Part shown: piece by piece, positions 44,558-53,906 of the stretch
Numbering within the stretch: the stretch's first letter is position 1
How the letters are laid out: every line of letters starts with the position of its first letter
DNA from: Exophiala sp. HKRS030
Lineage: Eukaryota; Ascomycota; Eurotiomycetes; Chaetothyriales; Herpotrichiellaceae
Direction of reading: 5' to 3'
Length of the DNA: 64,000 bases
Assembly: GCA_023897205.1 (NCBI GenBank)
Contig: JAHWDD010000002.1
Span: 372,001-436,000 of the forward strand
Translations under genes and position numbers: made by a program
Notes under the pieces: model-generated
What the model was told of the DNA's origin: nothing
The model's input: only the letters and a program-made list of their open reading frames with translations
Databases searched by the model: none

Positions 44558-45811
44558 CTACAGGCGACTTACAAAGCCACTGCGACCGACCTTGCAAAGA
44601 TAATCTGGGCCAATTTGTTTCACTTCAGTAACCCCCGAGAGTCCCATACAACGCCGGAATTCGTCGATCAACAAGCGCAAGCATAATTCAACTCCCACTT
44701 GACCTTTGTATGCTAGGCCCCACAGCGCTGGGCGACCAACCCAACAGAAGTCCGCCCCCAGGGCGAGAGCCTTGAAGATGTCGGAACCGAGGCGAATGCC
44801 TCCATCCACATGCACAGGAATGCGACGGCCGACCACGGCAACGATGTCGGGAAGGGCATCGAGAGTGGCAAGGGCTCCATCGAGCTGACGTCCGCCGTGG
44901 TTGGAGACGATGATGCCATCCGCACCATGCTCGACTGCCAGCGAAGCATCCTCGGGGGTCAAGATACCCTTGAGCCAGACTTGCATCGGCCAGGCTTCGT
45001 GTTTCAGCCATTTCATGGTCTCTTTCCACTCCAAAGTAGGATTGGGACCGTGGGTGTGGAAGGTGATCTGAGGCGCACGAGTGGCGTAGCCATCGGGCAG
45101 ATTGTTCCCTTCCTCGGTAGACGAACTCTTTACTTCGGATTCAGTGGCGTGGCTGGCGAAGTTTGCAATCTCCAAGTGACTCGGCAATCGAAATTGATTT
45201 CGAATTTCCAGTCTTCGCCTTCCAAGGACCGGAGTGTCGACGGTCAGGATGACCGCCTTGTAGCCTGCCATTTTGGCACGGGCAATCAGATCACGGCTGT
45301 GAGATCTATCTTCGAACAGGTACAGTTGCAAGGCGTTGGGCATCCTTCCGCTCGCCTGTCGCACGTCCTCTATGGTTGTGGTTGAGAACGAGCTGAGTCC
45401 CATGACAATGCCCCGTCTGGCACAAGCTCGCGCCGTCGCCAGTTCTCCGTCCGGGTGAGCCAACTTCTGCATGGCTGCTGGGGCGATCCCAAAAGGGGCG
45501 CTGCTTCTGTGGCCGAAAACCACGACTGAGCTATCGATGGATGAGACGTCACGCATAATTCGAGGACGGATGCGGTACATCTGATAAGCCATGATATTAT
45601 CAAGCAAAGTGACACCCGAGTCCGCGCCTTCGTTGTAATAATCCCTTGTCTGTTTGTCCATTCTCCCCAGCGCTCGCTTCTCAAGCTCCGATATGCTGAG
45701 ACAATCCAGGTCATCGTCAGATAAGTCGATGCCTGAAGACTTGGGAGGTGACATGTTGAGCGGTAGAGTTGGGTGACCGATGTTCGCGTCAGTAACAAAT
45801 GGGTAGGTCAT
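44558..45811 (-). CDS. FMN-dependent alpha-hydroxyacid oxidase/dehydrogenase ending in SRL
   Basis: Oxidises 2-hydroxy acids to 2-oxo acids; in oxidase members O2 becomes H2O2. A single exon of 417 aa from the ATG at 45811. The longer open frame begins with GTG and is ignored. The glycolate-oxidase/flavocytochrome-b2 fold is clear: YYNEGADSGVTLLDN, RIRPRIMRDVSSID, GIAPAAMQKLAHPDGE, LQLYLF, VLTVDTPVLGRRR, VWLKGIL (active-site Lys), IVSNHGGRQLDG (catalytic His and Arg) and VHVDGGIRLGSDIFKALALGADF. The C-terminus is SGFVSRL; SRL is a PTS1, so peroxisomal location is inferred. A GTAAGT sequence just before the SRL codons could act as a splice donor. Substrate unknown (glycolate, lactate and mandelate are family examples). 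Confidence 0.88.
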   Translation of the reverse strand: MTYPFVTDANIGHPTLPLNMSPPKSSGIDLSDDDLDCLSISELEKRALGRMDKQTRDYYNEGADSGVTLLDNIMAYQMYRIRPRIMRDVSSIDSSVVVFGHRSSAPFGIAPAAMQKLAHPDGELATARACARRGIVMGLSSFSTTTIEDVRQASGRMPNALQLYLFEDRSHSRDLIARAKMAGYKAVILTVDTPVLGRRRLEIRNQFRLPSHLEIANFASHATESEVKSSSTEEGNNLPDGYATRAPQITFHTHGPNPTLEWKETMKWLKHEAWPMQVWLKGILTPEDASLAVEHGADGIIVSNHGGRQLDGALATLDALPDIVAVVGRRIPVHVDGGIRLGSDIFKALALGADFCWVGRPALWGLAYKGQVGVELCLRLLIDEFRRCMGLSGVTEVKQIGPDYLCKVGRSGFVSRL

Positions 45812-46218
45812 TGCTGGATTCTCGTTCCGGTATGCAAACAAGATCGATTGAAGATATACATGCGCAATCTCAGCTGTCCGGCAGGACACGATGATCACAT
45901 AGAAAGCTGCGTCGTTCGGGTGACAACTTCGATGCGGAACTCAATGGGTTTGCGAGCAAGACCGAAACCCTACCGGCAGACAATATCCTTGAGCCCTTTG
46001 ATACCCGTACCCAGAATAGTCCGAGATGGATTTTCTGGAGCTCCGGAAAACTGCGGCCAAGCTCGGTGGCGAAGGAGAACTGTGCGATATGAGTTTATCC
46101 AAATCCAAAAGGTCTGATATATTAGATGAAGGGATTTTATTCGCAGTTGCTCTAACTCTGGGACTGGAAGCCTTATATCGGGAACATCGAGATTTGAGGA
46201 CCCAGGCTAATCATCAGC
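45812..46218. promoter_or_regulatory. Divergent intergenic region of the FMN oxidase and ALDH
   Basis: About 400 bp shared by the two divergent cluster genes, so it is a candidate co-regulated bidirectional promoter. It has several CGG/CCG triplets (for example at 46040-46075), which are typical of Zn2Cys6 target sites but not proof. Confidence 0.4.
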
Positions 46219-47843
46219 ATGAGTCTGTCGGTTGTGATCAAGACCCCAACGGTCTCCTACGAGCAGCCCCTCGGATTGTACATTGACGGCAAATGGGCAG
46301 CCGGCGTCGAGCAGAAGACATTTGAGACAATCAATCCAGCCAATGAATGTATCATTGCCTCTGTCTGTGAGGCGGGAGTAGAAGGTTGCCTGCCCCCGAT
46401 CCAATCTTTGGCGCTACATCAAAGCTATATGCCGCTGATCGATCTCAAAACACAGATATCGACATCGCCGTCAAAGCCGCTCGAAAGGCACTCAATGGGA
46501 TCTGGGCTCAAACAGCGCCTTCGCAACGGGGACGATTGCTGACGAAGCTTGCCGATCTCTTCGAAGAGGACCTGGAAACCCTTTCCGCCATTGAGTCACT
46601 GGATAATGGGAAAGCCATCTCCCTTTCCAGAGGCGACGTCCAGGCAGCTGCGGACGTCTTGAGATACTATGGAGGCTGGGCAGATAAGCTTCACGGTAAA
46701 GTCATTGACACTGACCCTGAAACCCTGAACTATACGAGACACGAACCGATAGGGGTATGCGGACAAATTATCCCGTGGAATTTCCCTCTTCTTATGTGGT
46801 CGTGGAAGATTGGGCCGGCTCTAGCAACGGGGAATACGGTTGTCCTTAAAACCGCTGAACAAACACCTCTGTCTGGTCTATATGCTGCGAATCTTTGCCA
46901 TAAGGCAGGGATCCCCGCGGGTGTCGTCAATATCTTGTCGGGTGTCGGTGGTGTTGCAGGAGCAGCTCTTGCGGCACACATGGATGTTGATAAGGTAAGG
47001 CATCGTCCAGGATGTCGATCATATTTCTCATCTTCTGCCTATCTGATTCATACTCTCTAGATCGCGTTCACCGGATCGACCTTGATTGGGCGGAAGATCC
47101 TGAGGGCCGCCGCCGATTCAAATTTGAAAAAGGTAACTCTAGAGTTAGGCGGCAAGTCTCCTAACATCGTGTTCAATGATGCTACCATCGACCTTGCCAT
47201 CTCCTGGGTGAACTTTGGCATCTTCTTCAATCAGGGGCAGTGCTGTTGCGCTGGCTCGCGGATCTACGTTCAGTCTGGCGTTTATGACCAGTTTGTCGAG
47301 GCTTTTAAGGCAAGAGTCGGCAGAAATATCGTTGGCGACCCATTTGCAGACAATACTTTCCAAGGCCCACAAGTCAGTCGACTACAGTATGATCGAATTA
47401 TGGGGTATATTAGGTCAGGGAATGAAGAGGGTGCGACATTAGAGATCGGAGGCCAGCGACAGGGCACCGAGGGCTTCTATATTCAGCCTACGGTTTTCTC
47501 AAACGTTAAACCAGAGATGACTATCATGCGAGAAGAAATCTTTGGTCCAGTGTGTGTGATCTGTAAGTTCGAAACAGAAGAAGAAGTCGTTCGTCTCAGC
47601 AACGACAGTGTCTATGGTCTGGCTGCGGCGGTCCACACCAGGGATCTGAACACCGCTATCCGGGTGTCCAACGCATTGTCAGCGGGCACCGTCTGGGTCA
47701 ACAACTACAACATGCTCACCGCTCAGGTCCCTTTTGGCGGCTGCAAGGAATCTGGCATTGGTCGCGAGCTGGGCAAATATGCGCTGTCGAACTACACGCA
47801 TGTCAAGTCGGTGCGCATTCGTGTGGGTGGTGCGCTTTTCTGA
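46219..47843 (+). CDS. NAD(P)-dependent aldehyde dehydrogenase
   Basis: Oxidises an aldehyde to an acid. Three exons: 46219-46377, 46425-46994 and 47061-47843, giving 503 aa. The second intron (66 bp, GTAAGG donor) clearly joins HMDVDK to [12 protein letters not shown]. The first intron is less sure: a 47-bp GTAGAA...AAAG intron is favoured, an alternative being 46367-46455. Motifs are intact: [31 protein letters not shown] (catalytic Glu), [16 protein letters not shown] (catalytic Cys), EIFGPV and [15 protein letters not shown]. No targeting signal is seen, so cytosol is likely. The intergenic region to the FMN oxidase is shared with it. Confidence 0.88.
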
Positions 47844-48198
47844 TCCAAGACCGGCAGACGTTGAAGTACGCGGCGGGAGGTTGTACGAGACAAACTAGTC
47901 GGTGCAGTCGAGGGATGATTGTTGAAGTCGGGCTAGATTATCATGTCGCCGGAGACAAAGCTCCAGAAGGCCTCCATTGACCGGCGAGCGACGGGAGGCC
48001 AGGGTCGGGTAGCTCAGGAGAGCGAAAATTATTGGGCGACGACGTTGACAACTCCACTTATCAGAGTAAAAGCCCATAATACAGCGCGCTGTCCTAGGGA
48101 AATACATGTTCTCCGTCTCCATGGTAGACAACTGGGTACCATATACTAGTCGAATACCTGTCACAAACACTTCCTTGAGCCTTTTGTTGAAGGCCAAC
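47844..48198. other. Intergenic, no gene seen
   Basis: This 355-bp stretch separates the aldehyde dehydrogenase from the small ABM gene and should hold the promoter of the latter. No motif is evident. Confidence 0.45.
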
Positions 48199-48682
48199 AT
48201 GTCGCAAGTCCACATATTCGCCATCTTCTACCCGGCGGAAGGAAAGGCTGAGAGGGCAAGTTGAGGTGGACTGTCGATAGTCGCATGTTTAGGCTGATTC
48301 TTTCTCAGTTGCGAGAGCTTCTGATCGAGCAATGCAGCCAAGTTCACGAGAAAGAGGACTACACTGTCCGCTTCCTGCTTACAGAGCAAATCCAGACAAG
48401 CAGTCCAGAATTCTGGCTGTTCGAAACGCAAGTCCAATTCGATCCATACTGCAATGGAATCAGGGTATCTAACCTCGCCACGGACCGACGTGTAGATACA
48501 GCTCCGAAGAGGCCACCAAGAGCCACCTCTCTGAACCTCACTTCGAACAAATGCTTGCCATTGTGGAAAAGGAAGCGCTGGTGGCGCGACCCCCTTCCGT
48601 GGCAAAGACTACAACCATAGCGGGTTTTGACCTCGATAGGGTTTTGATGAAGGGCCTTCGCGAAGCAGGAAACAGTTTCTAG
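48199..48682 (+). CDS. Small antibiotic-biosynthesis-monooxygenase (ABM) domain protein with two GC-AG introns
   Basis: Dimeric ferredoxin-like fold; family members are small monooxygenases or quinol-modifying proteins. Three exons are proposed: 48199-48255, 48309-48427 and 48496-48682, giving 120 aa. Exon 1 is MSQVHIFAIFYPAEGKAER, the N-terminal strand of the ABM fold. Exon 2 gives LRELLIEQCSQVHEKEDYT through to WLFET. Exon 3 gives YSSEEATKSHLSEPHFEQM and the C-terminus. The pattern E-Y-x3-E-A-x3-H-L-x2-P-H-F is the family signature. Both introns (53 and 68 bp) have GCAAGT donors with CAG and TAG acceptors, and no GT donor keeps the frame. The second has a TATCTAACC branch. A minus-strand frame here is a shadow. 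No close functional match is claimed; it may act on a quinone or aromatic intermediate. Confidence 0.72.
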
Positions 48683-49304
48683 CCTATTTTCTACATATAT
48701 GCTTGCCATAGCAGGTCCCGTAAAATTGACGAGTGTCCATGTTAAGGTACACGGCCGGCAACATGTTATGCTTCTCTTCTCTAGCCATGAGAGAGGAGCA
48801 CAGTACCTTCTGCCTATTCAAGCATAAAAGTCACCTGTCCGTTCGTCCAGTGGTTTTCAAGGGAATGATCATGGTATCATCCGTCCTTAGTCTGTCCTTG
48901 TATCAAGGTCACTGCATTTCTAGGGAGAAAACGTCGCCAGACTGGCGGAAAGCCACGGAGATTGTTCAGGCCCGACCCCAAGTTAGTTTCGCCGGCCGAC
49001 ATCTCGGCAAATCCTTGCCCTGCCGGGATACATCTACTTCCATGACAGAGACACAGACATGGTCCTCACCAGCGGCAAAGTAAGGCAGCCTTGGAACCCC
49101 TTCTCCATCGGCACCGGGCGGATGTCTTAGGTGTCACGCTATGGCCCTGCTTTTCAGACTTACATTACCTCAGACTCTTGGCTGGTATAGTCGAGGCCGA
49201 CTTCAACCCTGGTCTTCAGTACTTTTAGGTAACACCTACTTGGCTACATGATCAAAGAGCTTCTCCAATTCGACCTTTGTTATAAGCTGCGTACGATGAT
49301 CAAG
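48683..49304. promoter_or_regulatory. Promoter region of the flavocytochrome b2-like gene
   Basis: About 620 bp. It contains a near-perfect inverted GCCGA/TCGGC with a 4-bp spacer at 48995-49008 (CCG-N6-CGG), a format bound by many Zn2Cys6 regulators. No gene is supported in it. Confidence 0.4.
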
Positions 49305-51050
49305 ATGGCGGAAACGAAAGTCGTGTCGTTTGATGAGTTATCTGCCCACAACACACCGGAGGACTGTTGGCTTGTGATCGGAGGGGAAGTGTGGGATGTT
49401 TCCAAGTTTGCTCCTGCGCACCCTGGCGGTTCATATTGTACGTTTGGCTGCCGTTGCCATTCAATTTTGGGACAGATGCTGATGAATGCCGCAGTGATAT
49501 ACAAGTATGCGGCAAATGACGCGACCGAAGCGTTTTCCGAAGTGCATGCCTCCACTGTGCTCAGGGAAAACCTCCCCGTGGACTGTTTCATAGGAGCACT
49601 AGAAAGGTCTTCAATCCCGAAGGAGTGGAACAGTCAACAACAACAGCAGGGCCAGCGCAAGTCCGTATCAGAGTCCACCGCGGAAGAGAAGCCTCCCCTG
49701 CACTCCATTTTGAACAGGTATACTTGAGTCCCATTTGCTCCGTTGCCCGAAAGCTCACAGCTAACAAACGTGGAAAGCTACGACTTTGACGCCTCAGCAG
49801 CTGTATTTGCCTCTAAGAAAGCTTACACCTTCTACTCAACTGCCGACACGGACTGTTGGACGAGACACGCAAACGAGGCCATGCTCAAACGAATCTGGTT
49901 CAGACCTAGGGTGATGAGGAATGTTGAATCGATAGACACGTCAGGAAGCATGCTGGGCATTCCAATGGCGCTCCCACTGTTCATCTGTCCTACCGGTTTG
50001 GCAAAATTGATCTCCCCGGAAGCCGAGAACGGCCTTGCCCGGGCGGCAAAGTCAACCGGAATTCTCGAGATCGTGAGTCGATGTGTCCCTCAAGATGCAC
50101 TTGAGTTCGTCAAGGCGAAGATGAACCGCTCCCCTGGCTAATTGGAAATGTAGATCTCCACGAGCGCTAGCTATCCAATCCAAGAGATTGCTTCGCAGGC
50201 GCCTGGGTATCCGTTCTTCCTGCAGCTATACGTGAACAAACAACGACAGAAATCCGTCGAGCTCCTGTCCAAGGCCAGGTCGATGGGGATGAGGGCTATA
50301 TTTGTCACGGTGGACGCGGCAGGGAGAGGGAAACGGGAGTCTGACGAGCGACTAGTGGTTGACGAGATCATTGTCAGTCCTGTAACAGGCGAGCAAGTCA
50401 AAGCTGACAAGAAGGGCGGAGGTCTGACACGATCAACCGGCAACTACATCGATCAGAGCACGACGTGGGACGACATCGCCTGGATCAGGCAACACACCGA
50501 CTTGCCCATCGTCCTCAAGGGCATAGGGTCTGCCGAAGATGCAAGACTGGCAATGGCCCACAACGTCGACGGCATTTTGTTGAGCAATCACGGTGGCCGG
50601 AACCTCGACTACTCCCCTCCTGCAATCCTCTTGCTATTGGAAATGCATCGATGTTGCCCGGAAATCTTCGACAAAATGGAGGTTTTTGTTGATGGCGGGT
50701 TCCGACGGGGCGCCGACGTTCTCAAGGCGCTCTGCCTCGGAGCGAAAGCGGTTGGAATCGGCCGGACCTTTCTCTACGCCCTCAACTATGGCACGGAAGG
50801 GGTGGAACATCTTGTGGAAAGTGAGTCGCGTGCAAAGAGGCATGACGCCCGTTTCAGGTATTCTCCCTGCTAATATCACAATGTCTGACTAGTTATCCAA
50901 AGTGAGCTGGAAAGCGCAATGAAGCTTATCGGGGCCAAGGATCTCTCAGAAGTCCATCCTGGCCTTGTCAACACCTCCGATGTCGATCATTTGGTGCCAG
51001 CAAACACCAATCATCCTTATGTGAGATGGCGCTCAACTCCTAAACTTTAG
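49305..51050 (+). CDS. Flavocytochrome b2-type alpha-hydroxyacid dehydrogenase
   Basis: Haem b5 domain fused to an FMN dehydrogenase, as in yeast L-lactate dehydrogenase Cyb2, which passes electrons to cytochrome c. Five exons: 49305-49437, 49495-49717, 49778-50072, 50154-50820 and 50893-51050, giving 491 aa. The haem ligands are His39 in HPGGS and His62 in SEVHAST. The FMN part has ISTSASYPIQEI, FFLQLYVNK, FVTVDAAGRGKRE, LPIVLKGI (Lys), LLSNHGGRNLDYSPPA (His, Arg) and VFVDGGFRRGADVLKAL. The last intron acceptor (GACTAG) yields EIIQSELESAMKLIG, the family C-terminus. No bipartite mitochondrial presequence is visible, so a cytosolic or other location is possible. The C-terminus is PKL, not a strong PTS1. 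The substrate may not be lactate. Confidence 0.88.
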
Positions 51051-52092
51051 ATGAAGGTCGACTATCCGGTCTGAGCCAGCCTCCAGGTGTGTCACCTGGT
51101 GCGCCGAAAAAAAAGGCAATAGAGCTTTCACCGTTGACATCTCCGGCGGGTGAGGGTTTGTGCTCCAGTGTCGATGCTATGCGGGTATCTATCGTTTCAA
51201 TAGTAGTCTTGTCGTCCTATAAAACGTGCTCAACAAAGGGCTATCATAGATCTGAGGTATACATAGACCCATGTAACGACAATTTGGTACCCACGTTAGC
51301 CTTCTTGACGAGTACACCCTCAAGAGGGTCCATCACATCAATGGGAATACCACTGATCAGCTCTCCGTCTCCAACCTCTCTACGCGTGGCCTAGATGTGG
51401 CAAACAAACCCAGCCGGATCCTCAACTGCGATAAATTGTAAAACACAATATGCTGTCTACGCCTTCATTTACAATACAGATATGTGCTCAAGAGTCTGCT
51501 AGTGAAGAGTTCGTGGTTCTTCAGCAATCTGTATAATAGTACGTCTCCGGCTAGGTATTGGTGGCGACCAACTTCAAGATGTAGTAAAAACCACGATTTA
51601 GCGAGTCATCCATCAGCAACTGCCAATGCTGCTCGTAGCTACGGTAAATAGGTAGTCATGTCTCGATGTGTTAACAAAGGCTTAAACCGAACTCTGTTGC
51701 AGCGCTCTGGGCGAAGTGGCGTTTTTCTTCGCCCAGTATCAGTATCACTACTACCTAATTAGGCACCCAAGGTACCTACACGCGCTGGTTTCCTTCTGTC
51801 GATATCTCCATCATCCTCGATTCAGCATCTGATTATTTCCCCTCTCATGATCGCGTTCGATTCGCTGTCCCGAGTGGAATAACCCCCCATCGCAGAATTC
51901 GACTTTTGCGAGCAGAGACTGTCCTTCAAGCATGAAATTCTCGGCAGGCCACTCGAGACAGCAAGTCAAAACACACAGGCTCAAATCGGCCTGATGTTGT
52001 CATACCAGGCCCTCCGGGAGCGACTTTCAGAAGAGTATGAGATGGAAGCGAATTGAAAATGATAGGGCTCGTCCTGCTCGACGAGAGGGGTT
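51051..52092. other. Intergenic, with a possible gene relic on the minus strand
   Basis: About 1 kb between the convergent flavocytochrome and RraA genes. On the minus strand, about 51258-51437, an open frame with one stop reads like protein (IAVEDPAGFV, then LISGIPIDVMDPLEGVLV), but no start, domain or splice structure was found. ACCTA-type DNA lies at 51751-51780. Confidence 0.35.
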
Positions 52093-53124
52093 TCAAGCCA
52101 CCTGGGTAGAGGCGTTGGCTGACGCCTCGGTAAGCGATATTCCCTGATCAAGGAGCCGCATCTTCACTTCTTCGACATCCGACAGCTTCTTCAATCGCTG
52201 GATGGTTGCCCTTAGAAGCTGAGCTGGCAGCAATACCGTCCCATTCAGATCGGCCACAATTACGTCTCCTGGCTGAATGGTGCGGGCCCCGTGTCCATCG
52301 TGGAAAATGACTGGTTGATTGACCTATTGTGGCTTGTCAGTCGAGGGCGGACAACTGTCCATCGGCCATTCTTGGTGTCCGGATATGAAGACGGGACATG
52401 GATCGTGGTTGTCGGCATACTGACCTTGTGCACTTTTAGATCGTCCGTTGGACGAGCAACAGCGACCTGGCGAGCGAAGACCTGTTTGGCAGTCATTGGC
52501 CGCCATGATTAGCCAACAGAGAGCACTCGGTCACTTGGGAGTGAGTTGAGGGGCATTGCGCTACCGGGTAATCCAAATGTCGAGCTTCGTCCAGGTCTCG
52601 CATTCGACCATCAACGACAGTGCCGATGACGCCCAATCTTTTGGCGCGCTTGGTCACCAAACCGCCCCAGCAAGCACTCAGCGTGTCTTCCGGGCACGAG
52701 ACGAAGATGATTGATCCGGATGGGGCCGAGTCCACCTAGTCATTCATCAGCATGGCCAGCGGTGTCAAGGTGTGGCGTACATAATGCCCGGCCGGGGTCA
52801 ATGGTTGTTGGTCCGTGGCTGCCTGCTTCTCCTTTCCCACACGGACGTATTCCACCGTCCATACAGGCCCTGCGATGCGGGTGTGGCCGTCCTGCTGTCG
52901 TGGCGACCACATGACAAGGCCTGGGAGAAATCCGCCTTCAGGCACGCCAAGGTCAAGGAGAGCATCGGCGACATCACAGCTGTAATGCCAACGATAATTT
53001 ATCAGCGAAGAGCAATGTGCAGTGAAGGTACTCCAGATCGAGAGGAGCCCGAGCTGGATGGTTTAATGTAGACCTCTCACCTTGAATAGCGCTGCAAGAT
53101 CTGCAAATGGTCCGGGTCCATCAT
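52093..53124 (-). CDS. RraA-like protein (HMG/CHA aldolase superfamily)
   Basis: Family members include 4-hydroxy-4-methyl-2-oxoglutarate/4-carboxy-4-hydroxy-2-oxoadipate aldolases that release pyruvate, and oxaloacetate decarboxylases. Five exons on the minus strand: 53124-53081, 52979-52781, 52735-52565, 52481-52425 and 52323-52093, giving 233 aa. Splices join QRYSS to CDVADALLDLGVP, AGHY to VDSAPSGSIIFVS, LDYP to VFARQVAVARP, and LKVHK to VNQPVIFHDG. The catalytic region ACWGGLVTKRAKRLGVIG, VVDGRMRDLDEA contains the Arg and Asp used by RraA aldolases. The tail PGDVIVADLNGTVLLPA is canonical. Divergent from the Zn2Cys6 gene (781-bp gap). Function among catabolic aldolases is inferred. Confidence 0.83.
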
Positions 53125-53906
53125 TAGGAAGATATACCGTACCGTGCGACCAAAGAAGATGCTGAGAAAGACGCAGAAGTAGCTACTATCACCTAGGTAG
53201 ACAGGATGGAAAAGGACGTTTTCTGGGCGGATCAAAACTGGTGTCGGACGATGTCCTTACAGTCGACTTAATTGAGTCAGTAAGTTAGACGGCTGCAGGT
53301 GTACGACGAGGTCCTTAGACGTCCTTGGGGCTCACAAGGCTAAGCAGTTCCGCTGATATGAGGAGCGTGGAAAGCGGTCCGTCGATACCCGGAGTTTTCC
53401 GCCTGCGCCAATCCCTCGCCACGGCCAAATGTGCTGTCCTCGGGGATGAGGGTATGGGAGATGTTGCTGGCTGCTATAGACGTCCAAAACGTGGACCCAA
53501 GGCGAGCCATGGCGTGCACTCGCACTATATGGCAAGCAGTGCGCACGCCCTTCACTGCTTCTACTCGGTGCACCCAGTTGAACGCCTCGCCTTGGAAGCA
53601 AGAGACACACACACACAGTCATGATCGCACCTACAGTACCAGTGCTACTTAGCTTACTGGGGTAGAAGTTCGCCGTTCATCCAGTGTCCCGTCCCTTGGC
53701 CCTGAGTGGCGAGTGCCCACCCCAGCATGACCTATCTGTATAGTAGGTGTTGTACCCCGCAAACCTTGCCCTAATTACTCCAGAATCCATACTCGGGTCA
53801 GCTCGACCTTCCTTCTTCTCGACTTCTCGTCCACGCCTTGTTTCTCTGTCTCTCTTTGTCTCTCTCTGTCTACCTCCCTCCCCCCTCTCTCTAATCGCCT
53901 GGGCGA
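53125..53906. promoter_or_regulatory. Divergent promoter of the RraA-like gene and the Zn2Cys6 regulator
   Basis: About 780 bp. It holds an ACCTAGGT element (53201-53208) and a CCG-N8-CGG pair at 53379-53392. Control of the neighbour by the regulator, or auto-regulation, is inferred only from position. The open frames here (53325-53652 plus, 53332-53622 minus) show no family features. Confidence 0.4.

Noticed and set aside
44307..44597. 96-codon minus-strand open frame with a hydrophobic stretch
   Set aside because: It overlaps the end of the FMN oxidase, has no family features and no convincing start.
45812..45898. N-terminal extension of the FMN oxidase
   Set aside because: The extended frame begins with GTG. 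The first ATG is at 45811.
48228..48605. 125-codon minus-strand open frame that looks protein-like
   Set aside because: It starts with TTG. The opposite strand gives a complete ABM-fold protein after splicing, so this is a shadow.
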